Assembly: GCA_013298545.1 (NCBI GenBank)
Contig: JAAFIA010000054.1
Coordinates: 1-33,826, forward strand
Direction of reading: 5' to 3'
DNA length: 33,826 nucleotides
From: Bacteroidota bacterium
Lineage (GTDB): Bacteria; Bacteroidota; Bacteroidia; Palsa-965
Shown: positions 24,360-32,367 of the stretch, in pieces
Layout of the letters: each line of letters opens with the position of its first letter
How positions within the stretch are numbered: position 1 is the stretch's first letter
Program-made: the position numbers and the translations under genes
The notes under the pieces: model-generated
The model's input: the letters and a program-made list of their open reading frames with translations, nothing else
The model's database searches: none
Told to the model about the DNA's origin: nothing

Positions 24360-25694
24360 TTAAACTACGGCCGGTAAGCCAATGGATAAACGTTCGTTTT
24401 TAATCAAGAGGTCGAGTAATTCGAGCGATATGGTTGATTCACGCTCGTCGAGTACATGCACGGTAGCGCGGTTACACACATTGCGAATCATAGCAGGTGG
24501 CAATCCGGCGCGCACGAGAAAATCGGCACTGATATTTTTAGCGAGTGGAAAAGCGGCGGGCAGGTATTTTTCCCAAAGTGCTAGTGTGATCTCGCGATTG
24601 GGTTCCGGAAATTTCAAATGTTCTTGAAAGCGACGTTTGAGTGCAGGATCAATATTCTCGTCGAGGTTGGTGGCACAAATAATGATGCCGTTGTAATCTT
24701 CAATGCGCTGAAGCAAGTACGAAACCATATCGTTGCGGTGTCCGGCGGCCACATCGTTGCCATCGTTTTTGTTGCGGTTTTCTCTAGTACGACTTCCAAA
24801 AATAGCATCGGCTTCGTCGAAAAATAAAATCCAATTTTTGCCTTCGGCCATATCAAATAGCGCGGCCAAACGTTTCTCCGTTTCACCAATGTACTTGCTC
24901 GTTACCTGCGAAATATCGACACGGTACAAATCGCGATCAATGTATTGAGCGATGATAGCGGCCGTCATGGATTTTCCGGTCCCGGGTTTTCCGCTCAACA
25001 AAATCCGATAGCCTTGTGGCATTTGCTTGCCCATCTGAAGTTCGTCGCGCATACGCATTTCGTAACCTGGGTAACGCATGCAGCGCAAAATGTTTTTGCG
25101 GAAATGATCGGGCACCAACAAATCGTCTAGGCTCATGCCACGCGTATCAATAAATTTGGCGGGGAAATTGGCCCCAAACTTTGGCGGCGTATAATAGTTT
25201 TTCGAGAAATTATTGAACACGCCGTTGACCAGTTTTACATAGCCGGCATGCTCCGAAAGCCCAACGGGTGGATCGCCCACTTCGATGATGCTTTGGGTGT
25301 TGAAGGGGTGGTTGCTGGAGAAGAGATCGAAGAAGCTACGGTATGCTTCGTTTAATTTTCCATGAATTAATCGTGCTAGCGTGTATATGGTTGGAGTAAG
25401 TAAACTTCCTTCTAAACGAAGCGAAAATTCATTGTTCGCAAGCATCAGATGGCTCAGGTGTTCGTGATTCGACTCAAACTCGATAAGCACGAATAAGGCA
25501 GCTTGCGCATCGGTCGATAATTTATTGTTCTGTATGAAATCGCCTAACTTCGAATCTGTTGAAATGTAAGGTAGCGCATGGTTGCTCAGAAATAAATCGA
25601 ATGATGCGACCCGATCGTTCAACCGAAAAGCGAGCAATTCGGCAACCCAATTGGCAATTTCATTGAAGTCGGGGTTAACGGTAAATATTTTCAT
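24360..25694 (-). CDS. AAA+ ATPase, eCIS-type
   Basis: This 444-residue protein has an N-terminal helical domain (about 1-190) and a C-terminal AAA+ domain. Motifs are Walker A GKPGTGKS (235-242), IGETEKR (269-275), Walker B ILFFDEAD (289-296), sensor 1 CATNLDEN (340-347) and the likely arginine finger in KRRF (353-356). The stretch YRVDISQVTSKYIGETEK is characteristic of the ATPases found in extracellular contractile injection system loci, though similar AAA+ proteins occur elsewhere. ATG 25694 is chosen over 25721 because its N terminus is shorter and cleaner; the choice is uncertain. It is the first gene of a two-gene operon and diverges from the gene at 25800. Confidence 0.85.
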   Translation of the reverse strand: MKIFTVNPDFNEIANWVAELLAFRLNDRVASFDLFLSNHALPYISTDSKLGDFIQNNKLSTDAQAALFVLIEFESNHEHLSHLMLANNEFSLRLEGSLLTPTIYTLARLIHGKLNEAYRSFFDLFSSNHPFNTQSIIEVGDPPVGLSEHAGYVKLVNGVFNNFSKNYYTPPKFGANFPAKFIDTRGMSLDDLLVPDHFRKNILRCMRYPGYEMRMRDELQMGKQMPQGYRILLSGKPGTGKSMTAAIIAQYIDRDLYRVDISQVTSKYIGETEKRLAALFDMAEGKNWILFFDEADAIFGSRTRENRNKNDGNDVAAGHRNDMVSYLLQRIEDYNGIIICATNLDENIDPALKRRFQEHLKFPEPNREITLALWEKYLPAAFPLAKNISADFLVRAGLPPAMIRNVCNRATVHVLDERESTISLELLDLLIKNERLSIGLPAVV

Positions 25695-25799
25695 GTTCGT
25701 AAAATAAATAGAAAAAGGCAATTGTTAAAACTAATGAATATTAGAGTAGATACGATGATGGGATAAAATAAAAACTAATTTTAGGATAAATTATTATTC

Positions 25800-27092
25800 A
25801 TGAAAAGATATCTCATATTAATTAGTATTTGTTTGCTTGAAGGTCTTGCTCTTTCGGGACAAGTTCCCACTCGCGATGAACTTCTTCGCTTTTCAGACAC
25901 GCTTCTTAAACGGTCAATTGTTTCTGACAAATCACTATCCGCTATTCGCGAAGCAATTAATGCGAAGCAGATTCAATTGGGTGCTTTTGATTACCTGATC
26001 TACTGTCCCAATAGTAAGCAGATCGTACCCGATCCCTTTAAACGCTCGCAAGACCCTAAGCAATATATTTTATCACTTTATCTGGATTTATTTGCGGTTG
26101 TCCCCGATTGTAAACCACTAGCGATGGAGGTTTGTCAATATAATTACGACAATAAAGGTTGTTCTGGGCAAAAGCAAGAAGAAAGCGATTTGATTCCATC
26201 TAATTTGCATGATACTGCTTTTTACTGGTGGCAACTCGCTCCAAAACAAAAAGCAAAATCGTCAAAAATTATTCCTTTAGATTCGGATTGTGGTTACTGC
26301 ATTACTACGGAAACAGATCTAATTGACCTCATCAATCTACAATTGAATGAACGAAAATCGATCTATCAACTCGCTTTTGTTCCATCATATATATATAGGG
26401 ATGGCAAAATGCAGACAAATAATCATCAATTCGGTGTTATTGCATTGACACGTTCACAAGGAGAATTTCTTGGGAATAATTTCACGCTAAATTTTCAGTT
26501 TTCAAAAATGTATTTCCCGAAATACATTTCCTCAACGGATTTAATTGCTCGCATTGAGACACTGAAACAACTTGGGCTATTTCGGCATTTAGACCAAGGT
26601 TTAGTTGATCAGTCGTTAAGTCATGTTTCAAAAGAACCTTTTTTATTAGTTAGTGATGCACTTATGTTTTTCCCCAATGTGATTTATACGCGATCATGGC
26701 ATGAAAAATCGGGTGTTATTCCATATGCCGTATTTGTCAAAGAATTGTCGCGTATTACGCGTGGTGAGTTTAAGCCTAAACGGGTTAAAGACAATGGCTC
26801 AAAAGTTCGACAGCAGAATCAACCGATGACACTTTCGTTTATACATGATGGAGCAAAGTTTAAGGAAACATTCGATGATTGGTCTTATGGCATGGAGGAA
26901 ATAAAATTTCAATTGTTTTTAAATACATCATTAAAGCAAGTCGGTGCAAAAGGTAAATTCTACTATGTTGAAACGAGTAGTAGTATTACAAACGCTTCAA
27001 GTTTTATTTACCTTACAGAAACACAATATCAGGCAATCGTTGATAAAAAATTGATTCCATTACGCGAAGGCCGAACGTTAAGTCAGCGATAG
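25800..27092 (+). CDS. Hypothetical secreted protein in the AAA+/DUF4157 block
   Basis: This 430-residue protein has a clear signal peptide (about 1-20, MKRYLILISICLLEGLALSG), so it is exported. The rest is mixed alpha/beta with six or more Cys in the first half (PDCKPLAMEVC, CSGQ, CGYCIT), suggesting disulfides. I recognise no domain. It is transcribed divergently from the AAA+ gene (105-bp gap) and convergently with the DUF4157 gene (17-bp gap). Its AT-rich composition is like the DUF4157 gene's. An immunity or receptor role is only a guess from position. Confidence 0.8.
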   Translation: MKRYLILISICLLEGLALSGQVPTRDELLRFSDTLLKRSIVSDKSLSAIREAINAKQIQLGAFDYLIYCPNSKQIVPDPFKRSQDPKQYILSLYLDLFAVVPDCKPLAMEVCQYNYDNKGCSGQKQEESDLIPSNLHDTAFYWWQLAPKQKAKSSKIIPLDSDCGYCITTETDLIDLINLQLNERKSIYQLAFVPSYIYRDGKMQTNNHQFGVIALTRSQGEFLGNNFTLNFQFSKMYFPKYISSTDLIARIETLKQLGLFRHLDQGLVDQSLSHVSKEPFLLVSDALMFFPNVIYTRSWHEKSGVIPYAVFVKELSRITRGEFKPKRVKDNGSKVRQQNQPMTLSFIHDGAKFKETFDDWSYGMEEIKFQLFLNTSLKQVGAKGKFYYVETSSSITNASSFIYLTETQYQAIVDKKLIPLREGRTLSQR

Positions 27093-27109
27093 ATTAGATT
27101 AATTTATGC

Positions 27110-30100
27110 TCAAGGATCATAAATTAATCCCGTTGATGTCGATTCGTCAGTTCCAGGTGTAGTTGGGTCGTTGGCTATATCGCTTCTACTTCGAGTGGTT
27201 GCAGCTGATTTAAACACTTCTTCTGCAAAGGATAGCCAATTCGACATGGGCTGTGCATTATCATTGCGAACTTTAGAGCCTCTTATTTCAAAACTGATCA
27301 ACTTGCTATCTGAATGGCCTGGTTCTCCTTCTACATCATACCGACCAGCAGATGCACTTCCGCCTGCCGCAGGCGATAACTTATCTGTTTTCCGAGTAGG
27401 TTTCTTATTGTCATAGCCCCCACCTTTAATGATACTCGTCAACCATTCGCTTATTGTTGGCCCTGCTTCATGATGGTGAGAACCATATCCTAAATGAAAA
27501 ACTGGACTAGAACCAGTTATATTGATGTAATCTTTTTTATAGTCTCTTTTGTACTTGTCAAGATCAGTTCGCTTATAATTACCTTCAGCCAATGTCTTCA
27601 AATCGTTTTTCATAACCGAAATGAATTTATTAGCATTAACAAGGTGCTGAAATAACAATTTTTCATTTGAACTCAGCAAAGAATGATAAATAGAATAAAA
27701 ACTAGTTCTTGATAATAGAGAAAACGCAAATTTAGATGGGCTACCTTTTATCGTAACTTTTTGTCCTCTCAATAAATAATTAGCTATCATAAGCAGAAAA
27801 GACTCTAAATTTTTCATGTCTTCCCGCTTAATGTTCTTTACTTCAGGGTGCGTTTTTTGTATGGTTGGCAATGCTGCATATTCTAATGCTTTATTGAGTA
27901 ATGCTGTACCATTTTTATCCGTGAGTGAGTACAAGTCATTTTCTTCGTGCTCGGCAAGCAACTCTTTATACTGTGAAAGTTCAATTTCTTCTGAGGGTTG
28001 AATTTTAGCAGACCACCTCTTATTAAAAATTTCAGCAATCAGACGATTTCCTTTTAATGGAAGATGATCAACAGGGAATGGCCACTCATGCAATTCGCCC
28101 ATACTTCTTTGATCTGCTGGCTTTTTCCCAGCATTAGATTTGTCAATTTTAGCTTGAATCGACTTGCGAGCAGGATCATCGGCAGCCAGTAGTGGAGCTT
28201 TGTTTATTTTATCAATCATGTTGATTGCATCTTGAATACGTAGCCGAATATCGCTCCATCTTCTAAACCATTTTGGGGTCTCGAACTCGATAAATCCATC
28301 GTTTTCTGATTGTAATTCCATTGCCGTTTGCTCTTTGCCAACCTCAACTTTACGCCCATCACTTAGCTTTACTTCCTTGCCTTTTGAAACTTTTTGTTTC
28401 ATAAATTTGACATGCCCTGGTTTCAATCGACCATCACTCAGATGTACATCCAATTGTGTTGCATCGCTTTTTAATACTTCTCCGTCAAAATTACTCGCCC
28501 AATAATACTTTTTCTCATACGTGGCAGGGTTATACTCAACATCTGGATGTTTCGCTTCATCACTATGATCGACACCCAAGGCTGTAATATTCTCTAATTT
28601 TACCAATAGTATTTTCTTGTTCTTAGGATCGATATAACTCACATCACCATTGGGATCTTCCGTTACTTTCCAAATCTCTATATACTGTGCCTCTTTATCA
28701 CCATCTACTTTTCCGCTTTTTTTACGACCGACTTTCATCCATTTAACATGCCCCTTTTTATACTCATTGTCAGGATTTATGTGTATAGGTAGTATTAATT
28801 GATCGTTAGCGAAATCGGTTACTCCAGCATTAAAATATCGAAACTCGAACGTATTCGGATTATATGATGTTGACGGTAAAGTGTCGGCATTGTCTATTTG
28901 AGAAATAAATTCTAGTTGACCATCAGTTACAACTGTGCCAATCAGAGTATTTACATCAACGGATGATTTAAAGCGATAATTCCTAATAAATTGAGCTGGA
29001 AAAGTATCATTAACATCTTTTATGACATCGACTTTGATCATAAAGCGAATGACATTATTTGTTCGAACCCCCTTTTTATATTCGTAAAAGGGTATGGGTG
29101 TATTGACACCTAATTCATAAGGCCCAAATGGAGTTGCGTCAAATTTTTCATAGTATATAAATTCGTAAACATTTTCATTGTAGCTCCCTGTTGGGAATTT
29201 AACCGGATCGCTCTTTTTATCGAGAATAGCTATTACTTCGGTATCTTCCTCTTTTGGCATCTTTCCTTTGTCAAATTCTTTTCGATCCTTGAGGAGTTTT
29301 TTAATAACAAACTGTGCGCCTTTGCTTTCGTCGATGCCGACCGCCGGAACAAACTTCGTATAATGGGCCTCCGCTTTTACTGTGGCTATATCTCCTTTTA
29401 CTTCTTCGTATTCAATATCACCCTTTTTACTAGCCTTTACACCATAAGTACCAGTTGTCAAATAGGCTGGGATATCGCCATCTTCCGTAGGGCCAAATTC
29501 ACCAAATTTTCGGTCAAGAAGGTTTGATGAGCCTGATGAATCATCCTGCCACACATAATTTCCGGTTTGCATTTCAAACTTCATCGCCCGATGTACTTTA
29601 TCCTCCGCATGCAACACCGCATGCACCACCTCATGTGTCAACAACTCCTCGCTCACGTCCTCTCCAAAGAAAATATCTTTCCCTTTTGTAAAAGCACGTG
29701 CATTTACCTGATCGGCTAATTTCTTTGCTGATTCATCCGTATGCAAACGCACATCGTCTAAATCGGCATCCAAGTATTTTTCTAATTTATCTTGTTGCTC
29801 ATCTTCTAATGGAGTACCAGCACCTTTTTGAGTTGCAAGCTTCTCATCAAAACTGGATGGTGTTTTTAAAGTTGCATCACTCTTATCCTCCGAAACAGGC
29901 ATCTTCATAAGGTCTTGAGAAGTAGCGGTATCATTACTCATAACAGCTTGCGAAACCGCTTCTGCTTGTAATTCCGACCCATCAGTTGGTTGAGAAAGGA
30001 AATTCGTGTTTCCAAAGAAATCTTGATACCCAAATGGATCAATCAAACTTTTATACTCCGGGAAATACCGCAAAAGCTGTTGATCGGCGTTTGTCAGAGC

Positions 30101-30151
30101 GCCCTTCTCGGCATCCCTACTCACCGGAAAATATTCATCACGATCATCCAT
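27110..30151 (-). CDS. DUF4157 zinc-metalloprotease-like protein, candidate eCIS effector
   Basis: This 1013-residue protein has no signal peptide. After a charged N-terminal region (1-112), DUF4157 spans about 113-190 (VRLHTDESAKKLADQ, ARAFTKGKDIFFG) with the HEVVH motif at 173-177. Then FEMQTGNYVW (192-201) follows. The middle (about 318-600) holds three diverged repeats of about 106-112 residues (markers: SYNxNxxEF near 324, 430 and 540; K(K/P)GxxK near 359, 465 and 577). The C-terminal 400 residues have no domain I recognise. DUF4157 proteins are typically eCIS cargo or components. ATG 30151 is chosen because the alternative at 30193 lies on the -7 box. Confidence 0.85.
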   Translation of the reverse strand: MDDRDEYFPVSRDAEKGALTNADQQLLRYFPEYKSLIDPFGYQDFFGNTNFLSQPTDGSELQAEAVSQAVMSNDTATSQDLMKMPVSEDKSDATLKTPSSFDEKLATQKGAGTPLEDEQQDKLEKYLDADLDDVRLHTDESAKKLADQVNARAFTKGKDIFFGEDVSEELLTHEVVHAVLHAEDKVHRAMKFEMQTGNYVWQDDSSGSSNLLDRKFGEFGPTEDGDIPAYLTTGTYGVKASKKGDIEYEEVKGDIATVKAEAHYTKFVPAVGIDESKGAQFVIKKLLKDRKEFDKGKMPKEEDTEVIAILDKKSDPVKFPTGSYNENVYEFIYYEKFDATPFGPYELGVNTPIPFYEYKKGVRTNNVIRFMIKVDVIKDVNDTFPAQFIRNYRFKSSVDVNTLIGTVVTDGQLEFISQIDNADTLPSTSYNPNTFEFRYFNAGVTDFANDQLILPIHINPDNEYKKGHVKWMKVGRKKSGKVDGDKEAQYIEIWKVTEDPNGDVSYIDPKNKKILLVKLENITALGVDHSDEAKHPDVEYNPATYEKKYYWASNFDGEVLKSDATQLDVHLSDGRLKPGHVKFMKQKVSKGKEVKLSDGRKVEVGKEQTAMELQSENDGFIEFETPKWFRRWSDIRLRIQDAINMIDKINKAPLLAADDPARKSIQAKIDKSNAGKKPADQRSMGELHEWPFPVDHLPLKGNRLIAEIFNKRWSAKIQPSEEIELSQYKELLAEHEENDLYSLTDKNGTALLNKALEYAALPTIQKTHPEVKNIKREDMKNLESFLLMIANYLLRGQKVTIKGSPSKFAFSLLSRTSFYSIYHSLLSSNEKLLFQHLVNANKFISVMKNDLKTLAEGNYKRTDLDKYKRDYKKDYINITGSSPVFHLGYGSHHHEAGPTISEWLTSIIKGGGYDNKKPTRKTDKLSPAAGGSASAGRYDVEGEPGHSDSKLISFEIRGSKVRNDNAQPMSNWLSFAEEVFKSAATTRSRSDIANDPTTPGTDESTSTGLIYDP

Positions 30152-30190
30152 GATCAAAAAAATTAGGGTTATACGATATACTTCAACAAC

Positions 30191-30221
30191 CAAATATAAC
30201 CATTCCCAAAGCCCATGTCAA
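30191..30221 (-). promoter_or_regulatory. Promoter of the DUF4157 gene
   Basis: On the minus strand, TTG (30219-30221), a 20-bp spacer and TATATTTG (30191-30198) match the Bacteroidota -33/-7 consensus. The -7 box lies 39 nt before ATG 30151 and overlaps the alternative start at 30193, favouring the shorter protein. Confidence 0.6.
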
Positions 30222-30264
30222 GCATTTTGAAGCATCGTTGATAAGTTTTAACAGGTTGCAACAA

Positions 30265-30297
30265 AAAAGCCCGTTCCAATAAAATCAGAACGGGCTT
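30265..30297 (-). terminator. Terminator behind the T9SS gene remnant
   Basis: AAGCCCGTTC (30267-30276) and GAACGGGCTT (30288-30297) form a perfect 10-bp stem. Six A (30263-30268) give the U tract on the minus strand. It belongs to the remnant ending at 30317 rather than to the DUF4157 gene, which starts beyond it. Confidence 0.8.
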
Positions 30298-30316
30298 ACC
30301 TTAAACGATGTTTTTC

Positions 30317-30537
30317 TTATTCAACCACTAAGCGATCCATGCTTGTTCCATGTGCATGGGTAAGACGCACGAAATAAACGCCAGCCGCTTGATTACTTAA
30401 CTCAATTTGCTGCACTTGTCCAGCTTTGATCGTATTGGCATACACTTTTGCACCCCGTACATCAAAAATTGCTTACGCCTGTTTGCAACACCTATAAACG
30501 CAGCAACTGCAAATTTAAAAAGCAATATTTTTTTCAA
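30317..30537 (-). pseudogene. Remnant of a T9SS cargo gene: signal peptide joined to sorting domain
   Basis: From 30537 (TTG, or a mutated ATG) the minus strand encodes KKILLFKFAVAAFIGVAN, a typical signal peptide, for about 20 codons. From about 30475 to 30317 another frame encodes IFDVRGAKVYANT...AAGVYFVRLTHAHGTSMDRLVVE and a stop: the last 50 residues of a T9SS sorting domain. The frames differ and an in-frame TAA sits just before the domain. The middle of the gene is missing, most simply by an internal deletion. The terminator is intact. The rest of the gap 30152-30625 contains only this, the terminator and a promoter. Confidence 0.75.
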
Positions 30538-30625
30538 GGAATGGTTTTGTGTTTGAAAGAAATGTATTCCTTTTAAAAATAAAAAAGCAATATCAAATCC
30601 ATCTAATGCTTATAAAGGTTATAAC

Positions 30626-31078
30626 TCATTCATTCACCAAAACCAATTCGCGTTTATAACGAAACTTTTTTCCGGCGTAATAAATAGTCAGCACATCTGT
30701 TTTGGCCGAGTAGGAATAATTGACAGCATATATTTTTTCAGCTGTCAAACCTGTTTCGGAATGAATGATGTAAAATTGGATTTGCTTGTTTTTAATCCGC
30801 CAGAGATACGAACTACCACCTACGCAACGCTCATTGCCATCTGCCACGCGGAGCGAAGCGCACATCACGCCTTCTTGGGTTGACCATTGCCCGAGTGTGG
30901 GATTTAAGGTATCGCCATCAGGCCAGCCAATTTCAAATTGTGCGATGGAAACACTGTCAAACCGAAACGCAATCGAATCGGCTTTCCACAAGCCATACAC
31001 AACATGCGGGTAATTCCGTTGTGCATTTGCAGCAACAAGTAGTAGGATAAAATATACGCTTAACGCAAATCGCTTCAT
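30626..31078 (-). CDS. Small secreted protein, lipocalin-like
   Basis: This 150-residue protein has a signal peptide (about 1-19, ending AANAQ). The body alternates beta strands (YGLWKADSIAFRFDS, LGQWSTQEGVMCASLRV, YLWRIKNKQIQFYIIHSE, DVLTIYYAGKKFRYKREL), a pattern like lipocalin-type proteins in Bacteroidota, but no exact family is recognised. Two Cys at about 71 and 82 might pair. It begins 5 bp after the M16 gene stop and is the last gene of the operon. Confidence 0.8.
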   Translation of the reverse strand: MKRFALSVYFILLLVAANAQRNYPHVVYGLWKADSIAFRFDSVSIAQFEIGWPDGDTLNPTLGQWSTQEGVMCASLRVADGNERCVGGSSYLWRIKNKQIQFYIIHSETGLTAEKIYAVNYSYSAKTDVLTIYYAGKKFRYKRELVLVNE

Positions 31079-31083
31079 GTTGC

Positions 31084-32367
31084 TTAACCGCGTTTTCCCG
31101 CAACCAAATCAATCATGTCTTCGCGACGCAAATACGTTTGTGCGAGATCACGAATTTGAGCTGGAGAAATAGATTGAATGGTTTCAAAATACCGATCAAA
31201 ATAATCGTAGCCGAGCGGATAACCATGAATGGCTTTAAACCGATCGGCAAGTGCAAATGCACCATCGGTACTGCGCAGAAAAACACCGGTCATGTAATTG
31301 CGAACCAAATCCAATTCCGCATCAGAAACCAAATCGTTTTGCAATTTTTCTATTTCGATCCAAATTTCGGTGATGGCCGCGTTGGTAACATCGACACCAA
31401 CTTCTGTGGCAATGGTAAAATAGCCATTGTCTTGCATCGACACACAGCCCGAACCGATGCCGTAAGTATAACCTTTGTCTTCGCGAATATTGGCCATCAA
31501 CCGTGATCCAAAATAACCACCGAGAATGGTATTCAAAACTTGAAAGCCGTGCCAGTCGGCATGCGTTTTATTAAACAGCACGCGACCCATGCGAATCGCA
31601 GATTGTATGGCGTTTGCTTTTTCAAGTGTATGGATGCGTTCGGAATGTGTTTGTGCCGGAAGCAACGGCGTTTTGGCAATCGCATCGCGCGCCCAATCTT
31701 GCTTTCCGAAATGCGCTTCGAGTTGTTCCAATAAATTGTCGGTGATTTTTCCAGAAACAACAATGGAGCAGGTATTGGCTTGATAAAATTTTCGATAAAA
31801 ATCAACCAACCAGTTTCGTTGAATGGCTTCAAAATCGGCATCGGTTGCGCGTACACCATACGGATGTTTTTCGCCAAACAACAATTCGTTGAAACGTCGC
31901 CGTGCGATTACAGAAACTTTATCGGAATCGACAATAAACTTCTGGTGTTTGTTTGCCGAGTAAACCGAAAATTCGTGTTCCGGAAACGCTGCGTTTTTCA
32001 GCATGTCTTCGACCAATGGTAAAGTTGCCGCCAAATGTTTGTTCAATGAAAATAAAACAAACGAAGCGTGATCAACCGTTGTTTCGGTTTCAATGAAAGC
32101 ACCATAAAAATCGAGTTCTTCTGCCAGTTGTTCGGCATTGCGTGTATGTGTTCCCTCATCGAGCATATCATTCACGCCAGAAGCCACAAGCGGGTTCGAT
32201 TGGTTTCGCATTCCGGCCTGAAACATAAATTCAATGCGCACCAAATCTTGTGTTCCGGCATGGATGGAATATACCGGAATGCCATTGCTGAGTTTGGTCT
32301 CCGTAGCTTTGAGCAAATGAATACGATCGAGCGTCCGAAAATCAGGGGCTAGCGTTCTGTTAAGCAT
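31084..32367 (-). CDS. M16 family peptidase, non-catalytic subunit
   Basis: This 427-residue protein has the M16 fold. The place of the HxxEH zinc motif is occupied by GVNDMLDEG (about 64-72), so it should not bind zinc or cut peptides. The R/Y pair region (FGSRLMANIREDKGYTYG, about 296-313), which fixes the substrate backbone in M16B enzymes, is intact. In known bacterial M16B pairs (for example Sphingomonas heterodimers) one subunit carries HxxEH and the other the R/Y pair. Start ATG 32367 overlaps the upstream gene by 8 bp; the longer frame to 32508 lies inside that gene. It probably acts in a heterodimer with the upstream product. No signal peptide is visible. Confidence 0.9.
   Translation of the reverse strand: MLNRTLAPDFRTLDRIHLLKATETKLSNGIPVYSIHAGTQDLVRIEFMFQAGMRNQSNPLVASGVNDMLDEGTHTRNAEQLAEELDFYGAFIETETTVDHASFVLFSLNKHLAATLPLVEDMLKNAAFPEHEFSVYSANKHQKFIVDSDKVSVIARRRFNELLFGEKHPYGVRATDADFEAIQRNWLVDFYRKFYQANTCSIVVSGKITDNLLEQLEAHFGKQDWARDAIAKTPLLPAQTHSERIHTLEKANAIQSAIRMGRVLFNKTHADWHGFQVLNTILGGYFGSRLMANIREDKGYTYGIGSGCVSMQDNGYFTIATEVGVDVTNAAITEIWIEIEKLQNDLVSDAELDLVRNYMTGVFLRSTDGAFALADRFKAIHGYPLGYDYFDRYFETIQSISPAQIRDLAQTYLRREDMIDLVAGKRG

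Noticed and set aside
19927-30193. A complete eCIS or phage-tail locus
   Set aside because: No sheath, tube, baseplate, spike or tape-measure protein was found. Only AAA+ and DUF4157 genes point that way.
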